From Sulfobacillus harzensis (GTDB lineage: Bacteria > Bacillota > Sulfobacillia > Sulfobacillales > Sulfobacillaceae), in NCBI RefSeq assembly GCF_012933365.1, contig NZ_JABBVZ010000025.1, positions 1-45,262 of the forward strand: a stretch of DNA of 45,262 bases, given 5' to 3'. Below, piece after piece: positions 18,001 through 25,687 of this stretch. Every line of letters starts with the position of its first letter. Position 1 is the first letter of the stretch. The notes below the pieces were generated by a model that had not been told where the DNA came from, made no database searches, and was given only the letters and a program-made list of their open reading frames with translations. The position numbers and the translations under genes are program-made.

Positions 18001-18192
18001 GTGATTCAGGACTGGAACATCGGCCAATATCAGTATTGGGTGGACACCACGCAGTCGGAGCAGGAACGAATCCAACAGGTGGCGCTGGCCGATGGGGTGG
18101 CTGGAGTTGATCCGTGGCGCGTTCCCTTTGAAACGCCCGACTACTGGACGATGTTGAGCCAAACCGTCAGCATTACCCACTTGGGGGAATAG
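15034..18192 (+). CDS. large modular secreted protein: TIG, propeller-like repeats, GH18-like domain, peptidoglycan-binding domain
   Basis: The protein has 1052 residues. A signal peptide (1-32, ending VAAAQS) leads into an IPT/TIG-like domain (about 34-110). Then come propeller-like repeats of the form DGxGYWIL-xx-NGxVYxFGDA (four at about 112-265 and two at about 525-605). Between these two sets lie four repeats of about 60 residues (270-512) with the core NPVYVxxNGxLxHI. A YaaH-like GH18 domain follows (about 615-900), with the active-site stretch DGVSIDFE (720-727). Glu727 and Asp725 are present, but Ser723 replaces the first inner Asp of DxxDxDxE. The C-terminus has a peptidoglycan-binding fold (about 925-1000; DGAYGPLTSAAVALFQ). 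It probably acts outside the cell on wall or exopolysaccharide. A lipoprotein gene follows 10 bases later. Confidence 0.88.
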   Translation: MRVPTFNHKRSAIALVASSLLLALMPSVAAAQSGPAISGYSVNASDTVLTISGTNFGSQISGDTVTVDGSLVGVTNWTDTSIQVSLPSNAGPGTITVTAGGLSSSVPFSGVERGFYTLSANGTVTAHDNMKTYGDLNTLGVAGQSPAIQLVTTQDGKGYWILTQNGNVYAFGDATNFGSLGQSITAVGMAVLPSGQGAYVLADNGTVYTLGQAVNYGNAPPGTQAVAIATTSDGNGYWILGQDGATYSFGDAPSLGTAARPVASAPPSLTNNTLVRVGTTDPVFLYKDGALYHIPSVQIFSGLGYAWKDVQSFPSLKGYTVGLPMVVPFPDGTLIQAEGQNPVYLVENGVLHWITNSSTFLGMGYNWSEITKVPSIQTNWPTGSPISSPFTYLPDGTLFRIGNTNPVYVINNGQIQHIASVSVFDAMGYSWSEVKSLSTMPSLPQGPALTSPTAVMANGTLWRVGNTNPVYVYEDGELRHIPSLSMFNDLGFQMSQVRSVSSIANIPTGPDLGSTSVPPAVTVNAVSFAPTPDNQGLWVLFQNGTVATLGDATNFGQPSISAMTGKTAVGLTVTPDGGGYTILASDGATFSYGDAKSAGSNPGTVSLAMDTAPSTTFLSMAYGSFMPHYDGSYSTMVNNADALSVINPTWLYDQQNPVTNQWGLTTPPSGFETVVNEAHSLGIQVWPQIGSISTAPFATSQQDQTTVNQIVSAAVNDNFDGVSIDFEPQKFNGMSLSQAEQAFDTFISMLGPALHQAGKKLMVNVYASAYPNTLFNYDVLAQYADYINIMDYPDHNYSTGAGSTSPLWWAKQVIQNAIQGGLSPSQIIMGLAPYGHFWQYNNTSGIVGEGDVYDTQAASLLSSNPNIVPVWDPVSGAEVFMTNEYLNSNGTWTAQSSAMAQAPVPPTGGYTTQYETKSLNPVKNLQGLLNYILLRYAVEHNQSTPNFLTQDGAYGPLTSAAVALFQQDFNVTGDPSGVYGTNTEAALKQVIQDWNIGQYQYWVDTTQSEQERIQQVALADGVAGVDPWRVPFETPDYWTMLSQTVSITHLGE
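15844..16572 (+). repeat. four tandem coding repeats (about 60 residues each) inside the modular secreted protein
   Basis: Four units begin near 15859, 16039, 16231 and 16419 with 180-192-base spacing. Each encodes a core like VGNTNPVYVxxNGxLxHI followed by a hydrophobic F-x2-LGY-x-W stretch and a Pro-rich linker. They separate the first four propeller-like blades from the last two. They are diverged at the DNA level, so this is an old protein repeat and not a recent duplication. Confidence 0.8.
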
Positions 18193-18202
18193 GAGGACTC
18201 TG

Positions 18203-18850
18203 ATGACAAAACAACTCGTATTATGGGGCAGCATGGCGCTCATATTGGCGGGCGCGACAGCTGGTTGCGGCCATCAGGCCAATATCAGTTCCGGCCCTCA
18301 CCATCCCAAACATCACCAGACCCAACCCACCCCATCACCTACGGCCAATACGACGTCCAGCACCGCACCGCCCACGTCGTCGTCAACTCCGGTATCGGTA
18401 AGCCAAAGCTCGTCCACGCCGGCACCCTCCGTATCGATTGGCACCGGCGGCGGAGTCGGCGGCACCAATGGGCTTAGAGCCACCGTCCTATCGGTCACCG
18501 CTGAGGGCCAGGTCAACGTCAATGGCTCCACGGACAACCTCTATCTGATTCGGTTGAGTCTCAAGAACATGACCACCTCGGTTATCCCGTTTGCGTTAAA
18601 TGACGTGTCAGTCGTGCCATCGGGATCTCAGAACGGGGCATCGCGGAACGACTATAGCCTGAAGGGCGTCACCCAGCAAAACTCGCTCTTCCCCTATCCC
18701 ATCGTTCCTCAGCATGCATCAGCCGTAGATGTCATGGTACAGTCGAACCAAACGGCCACCGGTGTGTTCACGGTCGAGGTGCCGCCGGCCTCTCGTTATG
18801 CGATCCGTGTGAGCGGGAGCGCGTCGCCTATCGCCACGTTTACCGAATAG
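18203..18850 (+). CDS. secreted lipoprotein with low-complexity linker, DUF4352-like
   Basis: The protein has 215 residues. A lipoprotein signal peptide ends in the lipobox ATAGC (Cys about residue 22). A His/Pro/Thr/Ser-rich linker covers about 30-85. The C-terminal domain, with LYLIRLSLKNMTTSVIPFALNDV, looks like an immunoglobulin-like DUF4352 fold, which is common in surface lipoproteins of Firmicutes. It lies 10 bases after the large secreted protein, with GGAGG before the ATG, so the two are almost surely co-transcribed. A rho-independent terminator follows directly. The family assignment is moderate and the function is unknown. Confidence 0.8.
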   Translation: MTKQLVLWGSMALILAGATAGCGHQANISSGPHHPKHHQTQPTPSPTANTTSSTAPPTSSSTPVSVSQSSSTPAPSVSIGTGGGVGGTNGLRATVLSVTAEGQVNVNGSTDNLYLIRLSLKNMTTSVIPFALNDVSVVPSGSQNGASRNDYSLKGVTQQNSLFPYPIVPQHASAVDVMVQSNQTATGVFTVEVPPASRYAIRVSGSASPIATFTE

Positions 18851-18863
18851 CCGCCTCAACTCC

Positions 18864-18891
18864 AAAGAGCCCCGCTCGCCGGGGCTCTTTT
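18864..18891 (+). terminator. rho-independent terminator after the secreted protein/lipoprotein pair
   Basis: An 11-base stem (AAAGAGCCCCG with CGGGGCTCTTT) and a 5-base loop are followed by T residues. It ends the plus-strand unit 15034-18850. Confidence 0.9.
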
Positions 18892-18901
18892 GCCGTGAGG
18901 A

Positions 18902-18930
18902 TTGAGCCTCGCGTCTGAGTAGAGTATGAT
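18902..18930 (+). promoter_or_regulatory. sigma-A type promoter of the GT2/flippase/EamA unit
   Basis: TTGAGC (18902-18907) and TATGAT (18925-18930) are separated by exactly 17 bases. It lies just after the preceding terminator and 17 bases before the GTG at 18948, so the leader is very short (about 10 bases) and holds the GAGAGGTG ribosome site. Confidence 0.65.
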
Positions 18931-18947
18931 TCCCGAGAGGTGACCGT

Positions 18948-19973
18948 GTGAGACTGACGGTGGTCATGGCAACCTACAACGGGGCGCGCTATCTGCCCGA
19001 GCAGTTGGACAGCTTAGTCCGCCAAACTCGTCTGCCCGACCAAGTGGTGGTGTCGGATGATCATTCCACCGATGCAACCTGGGAGGTTCTAGAAGCGTTT
19101 GCCCATCGGGCGCCATTCGCGGTGCGCCTAGTGAGAAACACCGGGGACAAGGGGTATGTCCACAACTTCTTGAACGGACTCAAAGAGGCGGACGGAGATA
19201 TTATCTTCTTGAGCGACCAGGACGACGTGTGGTTAAAGGACAAGCTAAGCACCGTCCAAGCCGCCATGGAGGACGCGCACGCCTCGCTGGCGGTGCACGC
19301 GGCCCGGGTGGTCGATCAAGATTTAAATCCCCTGGGGCGGCTCTTGCCGCGCATTCCCCGTTCAGCAACCGCTCCGGCCGGGGACCTCGGTGATGGACCG
19401 CTTAAGTCATTTCCCTTGGGATTTTGCCTCGCCTTTCGCCGCACGGCGGCGGTGTGGGCCCTGCCACGCCTTCAAGACTACCCAGAGACATTTCGGTTTT
19501 ACTTTGGGCATGAAATCCCGCTGTATTGGGCTTCGAAGGCACTCGGGCCAACGGTCTATTTAGCGCAGCCGCTGGCGCTCTATCGACGCCACGGCATGAA
19601 CGCCAGCCGAGGCATGGAGCCCCCGTCCGCAACCCAAGCCTTAATCCAAGGGGCGGATGACTATGCCCAATTCGCGCACCATCAACAAATCCGCGCCGAT
19701 TTCGCCGCCTGGCTAAGACAGCAGAACGCGCCAAATCCTCATGAGCGCATTGATGCCTTCTTGGAGTCAATGGAGCGTATCAGCAAAGCACGCAGCGAAA
19801 GCATGGAATATCGTGCCGCCTTATATCGCGAGCCGAACCGATTGCGCCGACTGCAAGGGGTCTTGCGTCTGGCTTGGCAGGGCGGTTACGGGTCGCGATC
19901 TCGGGGGGCGCTGGGCTTGAAGAGCTTGGCTAAGGACGTTGCCAGCCTCATGAATTCGCCAAGGAGGCCGTAA
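18948..19973 (+). CDS. GT2 family glycosyltransferase (rhamnosyl/galactosyl-transferase-like)
   Basis: The protein has 341 residues. It has a GT-A core with VVMATYNGARYLPEQLDSL, SDDHSTD and the metal site FLSDQDDVW, typical of the WfgD/rhamnosyltransferase-like branch of GT2. The acceptor part has LYRRHGMNAS. The GTG start is supported by the upstream GAGAGGTG. It heads a plus-strand unit with the flippase and the EamA transporter; the gap to the flippase is three bases. It probably supplies one transfer for the same or a second polysaccharide. Confidence 0.92.
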   Translation: MRLTVVMATYNGARYLPEQLDSLVRQTRLPDQVVVSDDHSTDATWEVLEAFAHRAPFAVRLVRNTGDKGYVHNFLNGLKEADGDIIFLSDQDDVWLKDKLSTVQAAMEDAHASLAVHAARVVDQDLNPLGRLLPRIPRSATAPAGDLGDGPLKSFPLGFCLAFRRTAAVWALPRLQDYPETFRFYFGHEIPLYWASKALGPTVYLAQPLALYRRHGMNASRGMEPPSATQALIQGADDYAQFAHHQQIRADFAAWLRQQNAPNPHERIDAFLESMERISKARSESMEYRAALYREPNRLRRLQGVLRLAWQGGYGSRSRGALGLKSLAKDVASLMNSPRRP

Positions 19974-19976
19974 CCT

Positions 19977-21551
19977 TTGCCCGACAAGCGCACTCCTAGC
20001 ATCGGCCGATCAGCGACGCTGGTTTTTGGCTTCAATCTCATCAGCAAACTTGGCGGGTTCATCCGTCAGTTTGCCATGGCGCTGATGTTTGGCACCGGCA
20101 TGGACAACGACGCCTGGTTAATCGCCTCCGCCCTGCCCAATCTATTATTTGGGGCGATTGGCGGCGCCATCACCTCAACGGTTGTGCCGCTCTTGGCTGA
20201 GGCTCGGGCTCGTGTAGACGATGCTTGGCGGCAAGCCTTTATTCAGCAGGCTTTTTGGTCAGTCCTGGCCATCGGATTGGCCATTTCCGCCGTCGCCGAG
20301 CTGCTTGCCCCCATTTTGATCCATTTGCTGGCTCCGGGGTTTCACGGACGAAAACTTGTCATGGCTGTCTCTATGGCCCGGGTGGTTCTCCCCACCCTGA
20401 TGCTGCAAACGACCGGCGGTGTGCTGAGCGGCATTTTGCAGGAATCAGACCAATATGCCGCACCGGCCAGCGTCCCCGCTCTGACCAATCTGATTCGCAT
20501 CGTCGGTATCGTCTTGTTGTCACGACTTATGGCACTTTGGGGATCGCCTAAAATTTTGGGCGTGGCGGTGGGTTTTACGCTCGCCACCGTGTCGCAATTT
20601 GCCATTCTGTTGCCGGGCGTACGTCGCGCGGGTGTGCGTCTTCGCGTTCCCCGCCGCTTTGATCACCCGCTCTTAGGGAAAATGGGGCGCATGGCGCTGC
20701 CCTATATCTTGAACTTCTCCGCCAGCAGCATCGAGGTGGTGATCGACCGGGTGCTCTCCTCCTACCTGGTGGTTGGCAGCATTGCCGCCATCAACTACAG
20801 CTATACCTTAGTCCAGGTACCCTTGACCATGTTTTTAAATCCCCTCATCACCCCCCTCCTGACCCGTCTATCGCAGTTCCATGCCCGAGCCGAGCACGGA
20901 GCCTTCCGTCGGCTCAGCGAAGACGGACTGGGGGTGGTGTGGATGCTGCTCGCCCCGATTACCGTCTGGTTTGTGATGCTGCGGGTTCCGATTTTGAACA
21001 TCATCTTTCAACATGGCGCCTTTAACGCCCGTTCCACTGCACTCACCTCCAAGACGTTGCTGGCGTTCGGGCTAGGTCTACCGGGATTCGGGATGGTCCT
21101 ATATTTCCGCAATTTGTTCTTTGCCCAGCGCGATACACGGTACCCGGCCATTTTTGGACTCATTGCTGTAGCTTGCAATATCGCCGGGGACTTAACGCTG
21201 GTGCATCCCCTGCAAGCCGAGGGACTATCCTTGTCCACCAGTATTGCCAACTGGATTAATGCCATTCTGCTAGCCAGCCTGCTCTACCGCCGCGGGGTCC
21301 TGCAATGGGCTCGCGTGACCCGATTGGCCGCTCCCGTGGCTAGTGGCCTGGCCATCATGGCAGGGGCGCTATGGGGTCTTATGACGCTCCTGCCCTTCAA
21401 TCCGCACCATCGATGGCTGACCGTCATGGACGCGGTTCTGTGGGTCGCTGTCTCGGGCATCCTCTATCTCGGCGTCCTCAAAGTCATGCGTTTCAGCAGC
21501 CTGGATTTGATCTTAAGCCGTTTGAAGCGGCGTGTTCCCGGGTTGGGTTAG
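19977..21551 (+). CDS. MurJ/MviN-family lipid flippase
   Basis: The protein has 524 residues and about fourteen membrane helices, the usual size for the MOP-superfamily MurJ branch. Diagnostic stretches include the N-terminal KLGGFIRQFAMALMFGTG, with a conserved arginine in the lumen-facing cavity region, and the downstream LARVVLPTLMLQ-like segment. The start is TTG, with AAGGAGG eight bases upstream. MurJ flips lipid II, but a copy inside a polysaccharide locus next to glycosyltransferase genes more likely exports the lipid-linked repeat unit in place of a Wzx protein. No Wzx-type gene is otherwise present in the window. The family call is firm; the substrate is inferred. Confidence 0.88.
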   Translation: MPDKRTPSIGRSATLVFGFNLISKLGGFIRQFAMALMFGTGMDNDAWLIASALPNLLFGAIGGAITSTVVPLLAEARARVDDAWRQAFIQQAFWSVLAIGLAISAVAELLAPILIHLLAPGFHGRKLVMAVSMARVVLPTLMLQTTGGVLSGILQESDQYAAPASVPALTNLIRIVGIVLLSRLMALWGSPKILGVAVGFTLATVSQFAILLPGVRRAGVRLRVPRRFDHPLLGKMGRMALPYILNFSASSIEVVIDRVLSSYLVVGSIAAINYSYTLVQVPLTMFLNPLITPLLTRLSQFHARAEHGAFRRLSEDGLGVVWMLLAPITVWFVMLRVPILNIIFQHGAFNARSTALTSKTLLAFGLGLPGFGMVLYFRNLFFAQRDTRYPAIFGLIAVACNIAGDLTLVHPLQAEGLSLSTSIANWINAILLASLLYRRGVLQWARVTRLAAPVASGLAIMAGALWGLMTLLPFNPHHRWLTVMDAVLWVAVSGILYLGVLKVMRFSSLDLILSRLKRRVPGLG

Positions 21552-21559
21552 GAGGACGC

Positions 21560-22498
21560 ATGAGGGGGCAACATTCGACCGCAGAGAACTCTGCCGACCC
21601 CGCCGGCAAATCATACCAGCCCATAGCATGGCTGGTGTTGATGAATACGCTGTGGGCGGTGGGCTACCCCGTCACCGACATCGCTCTTAAGGCTGGCCTT
21701 GATCCAAGCCTCTTAGCAGCCCTACGCCTGGTGACCGCCTTTTTGCTGCTCGCCCCCGAGCTCCGTCGGGTTCGCCGTTGGTCGGGACGCCTACTGGGGT
21801 TTTCCGCGTTCTTGGGACTCATCGGATTTTCCATTCCCATCTGGCTTCAGATTATTGGCTTACATGGCACGGATCCCGCCATCGCCTCCATCTCCATATC
21901 GCTTGAACCTCTCGTCACCATTCTGGGCGCGGCTCTGGCAACCCGCCTAGGCGTGCCCTGGTGGCAACAAGCCGCGCTAACGCTCGCCGTTCTAGGAAGC
22001 TGGATACTTACCGGAGAACCACGCCCAGGCCACTTGAGCCATTTAGGCGGCGACGCGGCCCTGATTGCCTCGGTCGCATGCTTCGCCGTCTATAACGTGT
22101 ACTCACAACATCTCTCGCGTTCGGTCGAGGCCGGCCCCGCCGCCGCTCTGACCTTTGGATTCGGCGCACTAGGGAGCGTCGTCATCTGGGCTTTAGTCGG
22201 CGCCCCGGTGCCAAATCACGTCTCCTGGCCCATGATTTGGTCCACCGCCTTCATGGCGCTATTGGCCACAGGACTCGCTTATTGGCTCTGGCTGCACGTC
22301 GTTTCCCGCCATTCGGTCACCGTCTCTGCCTTGTTTCTTTATGTGCAGCCGCTCCTCGGCACCCTGCTGTCCCTCATCTTGGGTCAATCGCCCTTAACCT
22401 TGTCGCTCATCTTGGGCGGTCTTCTCCTCCTGCTCGCCATGACTCTTGGCCAAGAAGCACGTCCTACCTGGCTTGCACTGTGGCGGTTCAAGGGTTAA
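21560..22498 (+). CDS. EamA/DMT superfamily transporter
   Basis: The protein has 312 residues, with ten predicted helices in two EamA repeats (the family's usual layout). The first repeat contains NTLWAVGYPVTDIALKAG. The ATG at 21560 follows TTAGGAGGACGC, 8 bases after the flippase stop. A longer in-frame reading to 21371 overlaps the flippase and is not used. Family members export small metabolites or amino acids, and some act on lipid-linked amino sugars (ArnE/F type), so a role in this locus is possible but unproven. Its 3' end overlaps the converging dehydrogenase gene by 11 bases. Confidence 0.88.
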   Translation: MRGQHSTAENSADPAGKSYQPIAWLVLMNTLWAVGYPVTDIALKAGLDPSLLAALRLVTAFLLLAPELRRVRRWSGRLLGFSAFLGLIGFSIPIWLQIIGLHGTDPAIASISISLEPLVTILGAALATRLGVPWWQQAALTLAVLGSWILTGEPRPGHLSHLGGDAALIASVACFAVYNVYSQHLSRSVEAGPAAALTFGFGALGSVVIWALVGAPVPNHVSWPMIWSTAFMALLATGLAYWLWLHVVSRHSVTVSALFLYVQPLLGTLLSLILGQSPLTLSLILGGLLLLLAMTLGQEARPTWLALWRFKG

Positions 22499-23660
22499 AC
22501 ACTAATTTGATGATGTTATTAGCTCGCTCGCTAAAAAGCCGGTATCCGTCAGGGGCGGCACCAAGGGGCAAATGATGCGTGACGACGGTCCCCGGCCGTA
22601 CCGCCCCGGCAATCACCAGGTCGCGGAGATGCCGGGTGTATTGGCGGTCATTGGTCCGTCCCATGCCGACGGTGACGCCCTTTTCAAACAGGAGCCCCCA
22701 CGGAACACGAAGGCTTCCGTCGGCGCCCTCTCCGCCGGTCGGTTTGGCATCCTTTTTGACGTAGACTCCCATTACTCCCAGATGCCCGCCATCGTTGACC
22801 AGACGCGCCATGTCCCAAATGACTTGATTGGGCTTTTCCACGGCCGGATTATCCACATCCAACGCCTCAAACCCCACGGCATCAATGACCGCATCCACCC
22901 CATCCAATGCCATTTCTCCGGGGGGCAATCCGTGGCGGCGGCGATATGTGCGTATGGCGCCAACCGGATCGCCCTCACGAAAATCAATGGGAATCCCCCC
23001 TAATTCCCGTGCCTTGGCCAGCCGGGCGTCGACGCCGTCTACCACAAACACGGTTCCCGCACCGCGCATTTTTACGCTCATAAGGGTCAACAGTCCGATG
23101 GGCCCGGCGCCAAAGATGGCCACCGTTGGGGTCCCCCAAACTTGGGCTAGATCGGCCGCATGCCAACCGCCCACAAAGGCATCGGCCAGCATGAGAAAAT
23201 CATCTTCTGCACTGTCCATGGGCTCTCCGGGCAAGGGGATGCAGTTCGCATCCGCATAGGGCACCCGAACCATCTCCGCATGCATGCCGGGATAGTGTCC
23301 CTTCCCCGCATAACCAAAAGCTGCGCCCACCTCGCCAGGTCTCATGGTGAGACATTGGGCGGTCAGCCCCTGAGCACATTTCACACACACGCCGCAATAA
23401 AGGTGGGCCGGCAACACCACGCGTTCACCCACCTTACGCAAGCGCACATTGTCCCCCACGGCCGTGATTACCCCCATGCCTTCATGGCCAAGGATGAGAC
23501 CGGGCGTCGGCGGCAAATGTCCGCGATACATGTGAAGATCACTGCCGCAGAGCGCACTGGAGGTCAATCGCACAATTGCGTCGCGCGCATCTTGTATCAC
23601 CGGATCGGGCACGCTTTTCACCCGGACATCGTACGGCGCGTGATAGACGACAGCTTTCAA
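22488..23660 (-). CDS. zinc-dependent alcohol dehydrogenase family protein (MDR)
   Basis: The protein has 390 residues of the medium-chain dehydrogenase/reductase superfamily. Catalytic zinc ligands are in CGSDLHMYRG and GHEGMGVI. The structural zinc lobe is CGVCVKCAQGLTAQC (CX2CX2CX7C). NAD is bound by FGAGPIGLL. The closest style is glutathione-independent formaldehyde dehydrogenase or threonine dehydrogenase-like proteins. I use the TTG at 23660, giving the usual MKAVVYH start with GGGGAGGG six bases away; the ATG two codons upstream touches the ribosome site. It lies 92 bases downstream of the sugar transferase gene and could be either a sugar-modifying or an unrelated detoxifying enzyme. 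Confidence 0.9.
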   Translation of the reverse strand: MKAVVYHAPYDVRVKSVPDPVIQDARDAIVRLTSSALCGSDLHMYRGHLPPTPGLILGHEGMGVITAVGDNVRLRKVGERVVLPAHLYCGVCVKCAQGLTAQCLTMRPGEVGAAFGYAGKGHYPGMHAEMVRVPYADANCIPLPGEPMDSAEDDFLMLADAFVGGWHAADLAQVWGTPTVAIFGAGPIGLLTLMSVKMRGAGTVFVVDGVDARLAKARELGGIPIDFREGDPVGAIRTYRRRHGLPPGEMALDGVDAVIDAVGFEALDVDNPAVEKPNQVIWDMARLVNDGGHLGVMGVYVKKDAKPTGGEGADGSLRVPWGLLFEKGVTVGMGRTNDRQYTRHLRDLVIAGAVRPGTVVTHHLPLGAAPDGYRLFSERANNIIKLVFNP

Positions 23661-23752
23661 ATACATCCCTCCCCGGATACCAATGCCGTACGCGGAAGGA
23701 TTTTATGCGGGTGTTCCGTAAAATGCCGCGTTTACGGGAGAAGCTTGTCCCC

Positions 23753-24355
23753 CTATCGCGCGCCCTTTTGGCCAACGACTTGACAGAAGGTGCGGCCCAA
23801 AATCGCCAAATCCAGCCGAAGGCTCCACTCTTCACAATAGGCCAGATCCAAAACAAGGGTCTCCCCGGTGGTGAGCGTGCCCCGCCCCGACACCTGGGCT
23901 AGTCCCGTCAGTCCCGGGCGCATAGCATGGCGGCGATGCATACGGGGCTCGTAGAGGGCCACAATTTCCGGAACTTCCGGGCGCGGACCCACCAACGACA
24001 TCTCGCCCTTCAAGATGTTAATCAGCTGCGGCAACTCGTCGAGCGACGTACGGCGAAGAAAACGGCCGATTCGGGTGATCCGAGGATCGCCGTCATCCTG
24101 AAAAATGTACGAGTCCAGCTCGCTGGCGTCAGGCGGCTGCCATTCCTGTTCCGCGCCCTGGCGCATGGTCCGAAACTTGAAGAGGGTAAATGGGCGGCCA
24201 TGAAGGCCGATGCGTTGTTGAGAAAAGAGCGCCGGGCCAGGGGAGTCCAGACGCACCAAAATGGCTATGATGAGCCATAGCGGTGCCGAAAGAATGAGCA
24301 ATGCCGTTGCGCCAGCCACATCGACAAGCCGCTTTATAGCCAGCCCAGCGCTCAA
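23753..24355 (-). CDS. PglC-like sugar-phosphate transferase (short form)
   Basis: The protein has 200 residues and only the catalytic bacterial sugar transferase domain with one N-terminal reentrant or membrane helix (about 14-36). Motifs are FSQQRIGLHGRPF, FKFRTM, the catalytic DE in RRTSLDELPQL, SLVGPRPE and MRPGLTGLAQVSGRG. This is the PglC/WecP-like monotopic class, which loads diNAcBac or a related sugar phosphate on undecaprenyl phosphate. The TTG start overlaps the stop of the aminotransferase gene (24352-24355), so the two are coupled. It is the second initiating transferase of the window. Confidence 0.92.
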   Translation of the reverse strand: MSAGLAIKRLVDVAGATALLILSAPLWLIIAILVRLDSPGPALFSQQRIGLHGRPFTLFKFRTMRQGAEQEWQPPDASELDSYIFQDDGDPRITRIGRFLRRTSLDELPQLINILKGEMSLVGPRPEVPEIVALYEPRMHRRHAMRPGLTGLAQVSGRGTLTTGETLVLDLAYCEEWSLRLDLAILGRTFCQVVGQKGAR

Positions 24356-25500
24356 TCGCCGACACTCTCCGCCAGTGCGTCTACCACGTCATCCACGTCT
24401 TCAAAGCTCATGCTGGGATACAGCGGCAAAGAGATTTCCGAGGCGTAGAAGGTCTCCGCATGAGGAAAGTCATTGGGTTTAAACCCATAGCGACGTTGAT
24501 AGTAGGTGAAATGGGGAATGGGGATAAAATGCACCGCGGTGCCAATATTGCGGCGCCGAAGTTCCTCAATCACCTGGTCGCGGGTTTTAGACATCACGTC
24601 AAGCCGCAAATGGATGGGAAAGAGGTGCCAGGCATGGTCAAATCCGGGGCGTACGGCGGGAACTACGACCGGCAAGAGGCGGAGCCGTTGCTGGTAATGG
24701 CTGGCCAATTGAGCCCGCTTTTGCTGCATGGCCTCGAACTTGGCCCATTGGGTCAACCCCATAGCCGCCTCGATGTCTGTCATGTTGTACTTATATCCGG
24801 GAGCCATCACGTCGTACCGCCAATCGCCCCCTTCGCTATAGCGGTTCCACGCATTGCGCGACAGCCCGTGCAGCGAGAGGGCGCGAATTCTCTCCGCCAT
24901 GGCGGCGTCTGGCACGACGAGGGCCCCGCCTTCCCCGGTGGTGAGATTTTTGGTGGCGTAAAACGAAAACGCCGTGAGATTCCCTGAACTGCCAACCAAG
25001 TGCCCATCATGGCGACTGCCCAGCGCATGAGCGGCATCTTCAATAATGGCAAGTCCCCATCTATCGCGGATTCGATTGAGACGGACCAGATCTACACTGT
25101 GACCGCCGTAATGCACTGGCAGCACAGCCTTGGTACGGCGGGTGATGGCCTGCTCCACCAAATCCAGATTAAGGTTGCCTGTATCCTCATCTACGTCCAC
25201 CAACACCGGCTTGGCCCCGACCTGATCAATCACGTTGATGGAAGCCGCAAAGGTCATCGGTGTGGAAATCACCTCGTCTCCCGGACCGACGCCGGCAGCC
25301 ATTAACGCCAGATGCAGTCCGGCCGTACATGAGGACAGCCCCACCACTTCAGGCACCCCAAGATAATCCGCGAGCGCCTCTTCCAACTGCTGCGTTAGAC
25401 GGCCGCGCGTAATCCACCGAGACATAATCGCTTCACCGACCGCGCGCCACTCATCTTCCCCGACCTCGGGCTGATTGTAAGGGAGAAACGTAGGTCGCAT
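24352..25500 (-). CDS. DegT/DnrJ/EryC1/StrS aminotransferase
   Basis: The protein has 382 residues and is a PLP-dependent sugar aminotransferase of the PglE/PseC/WecE type. The PLP lysine is Lys184 in FYATKNLTTGEGG, the cofactor aspartate is Asp155 in IIEDAAHALGS, and the substrate side has SSCTAGLHLAL. It would aminate a 4-keto (or 3-keto) nucleotide sugar, such as the product of the dehydratase encoded at 26719-28629. The ATG follows GGAGGCGGAG. It overlaps the PglC-like gene by four bases. The 187 bases between it and the upstream oxidoreductase gene hold no supportable gene. Confidence 0.94.
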   Translation of the reverse strand: MRPTFLPYNQPEVGEDEWRAVGEAIMSRWITRGRLTQQLEEALADYLGVPEVVGLSSCTAGLHLALMAAGVGPGDEVISTPMTFAASINVIDQVGAKPVLVDVDEDTGNLNLDLVEQAITRRTKAVLPVHYGGHSVDLVRLNRIRDRWGLAIIEDAAHALGSRHDGHLVGSSGNLTAFSFYATKNLTTGEGGALVVPDAAMAERIRALSLHGLSRNAWNRYSEGGDWRYDVMAPGYKYNMTDIEAAMGLTQWAKFEAMQQKRAQLASHYQQRLRLLPVVVPAVRPGFDHAWHLFPIHLRLDVMSKTRDQVIEELRRRNIGTAVHFIPIPHFTYYQRRYGFKPNDFPHAETFYASEISLPLYPSMSFEDVDDVVDALAESVGD

Positions 25501-25687
25501 TCACTCCGCCTCCGATATCCGGGACAGGCATGAGCTTGTCCAGGTCTTATGCTAGAAATGGTCCGGCAGCATCGCCGTGCCCGGGGGGTAACATCGGCCG
25601 ATGCCAACGCCGGATCCAATTTAAACGTATCCAGTTCGCTGCCGGTAAAGACCGGTTTCCCCAGACTCCCAGGCATTCCAAAAAAAG

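Noticed and set aside
23160-23783. 207-codon plus-strand open frame
   Set aside because: Antisense to the zinc-dependent dehydrogenase, whose zinc and NAD motifs are certain.
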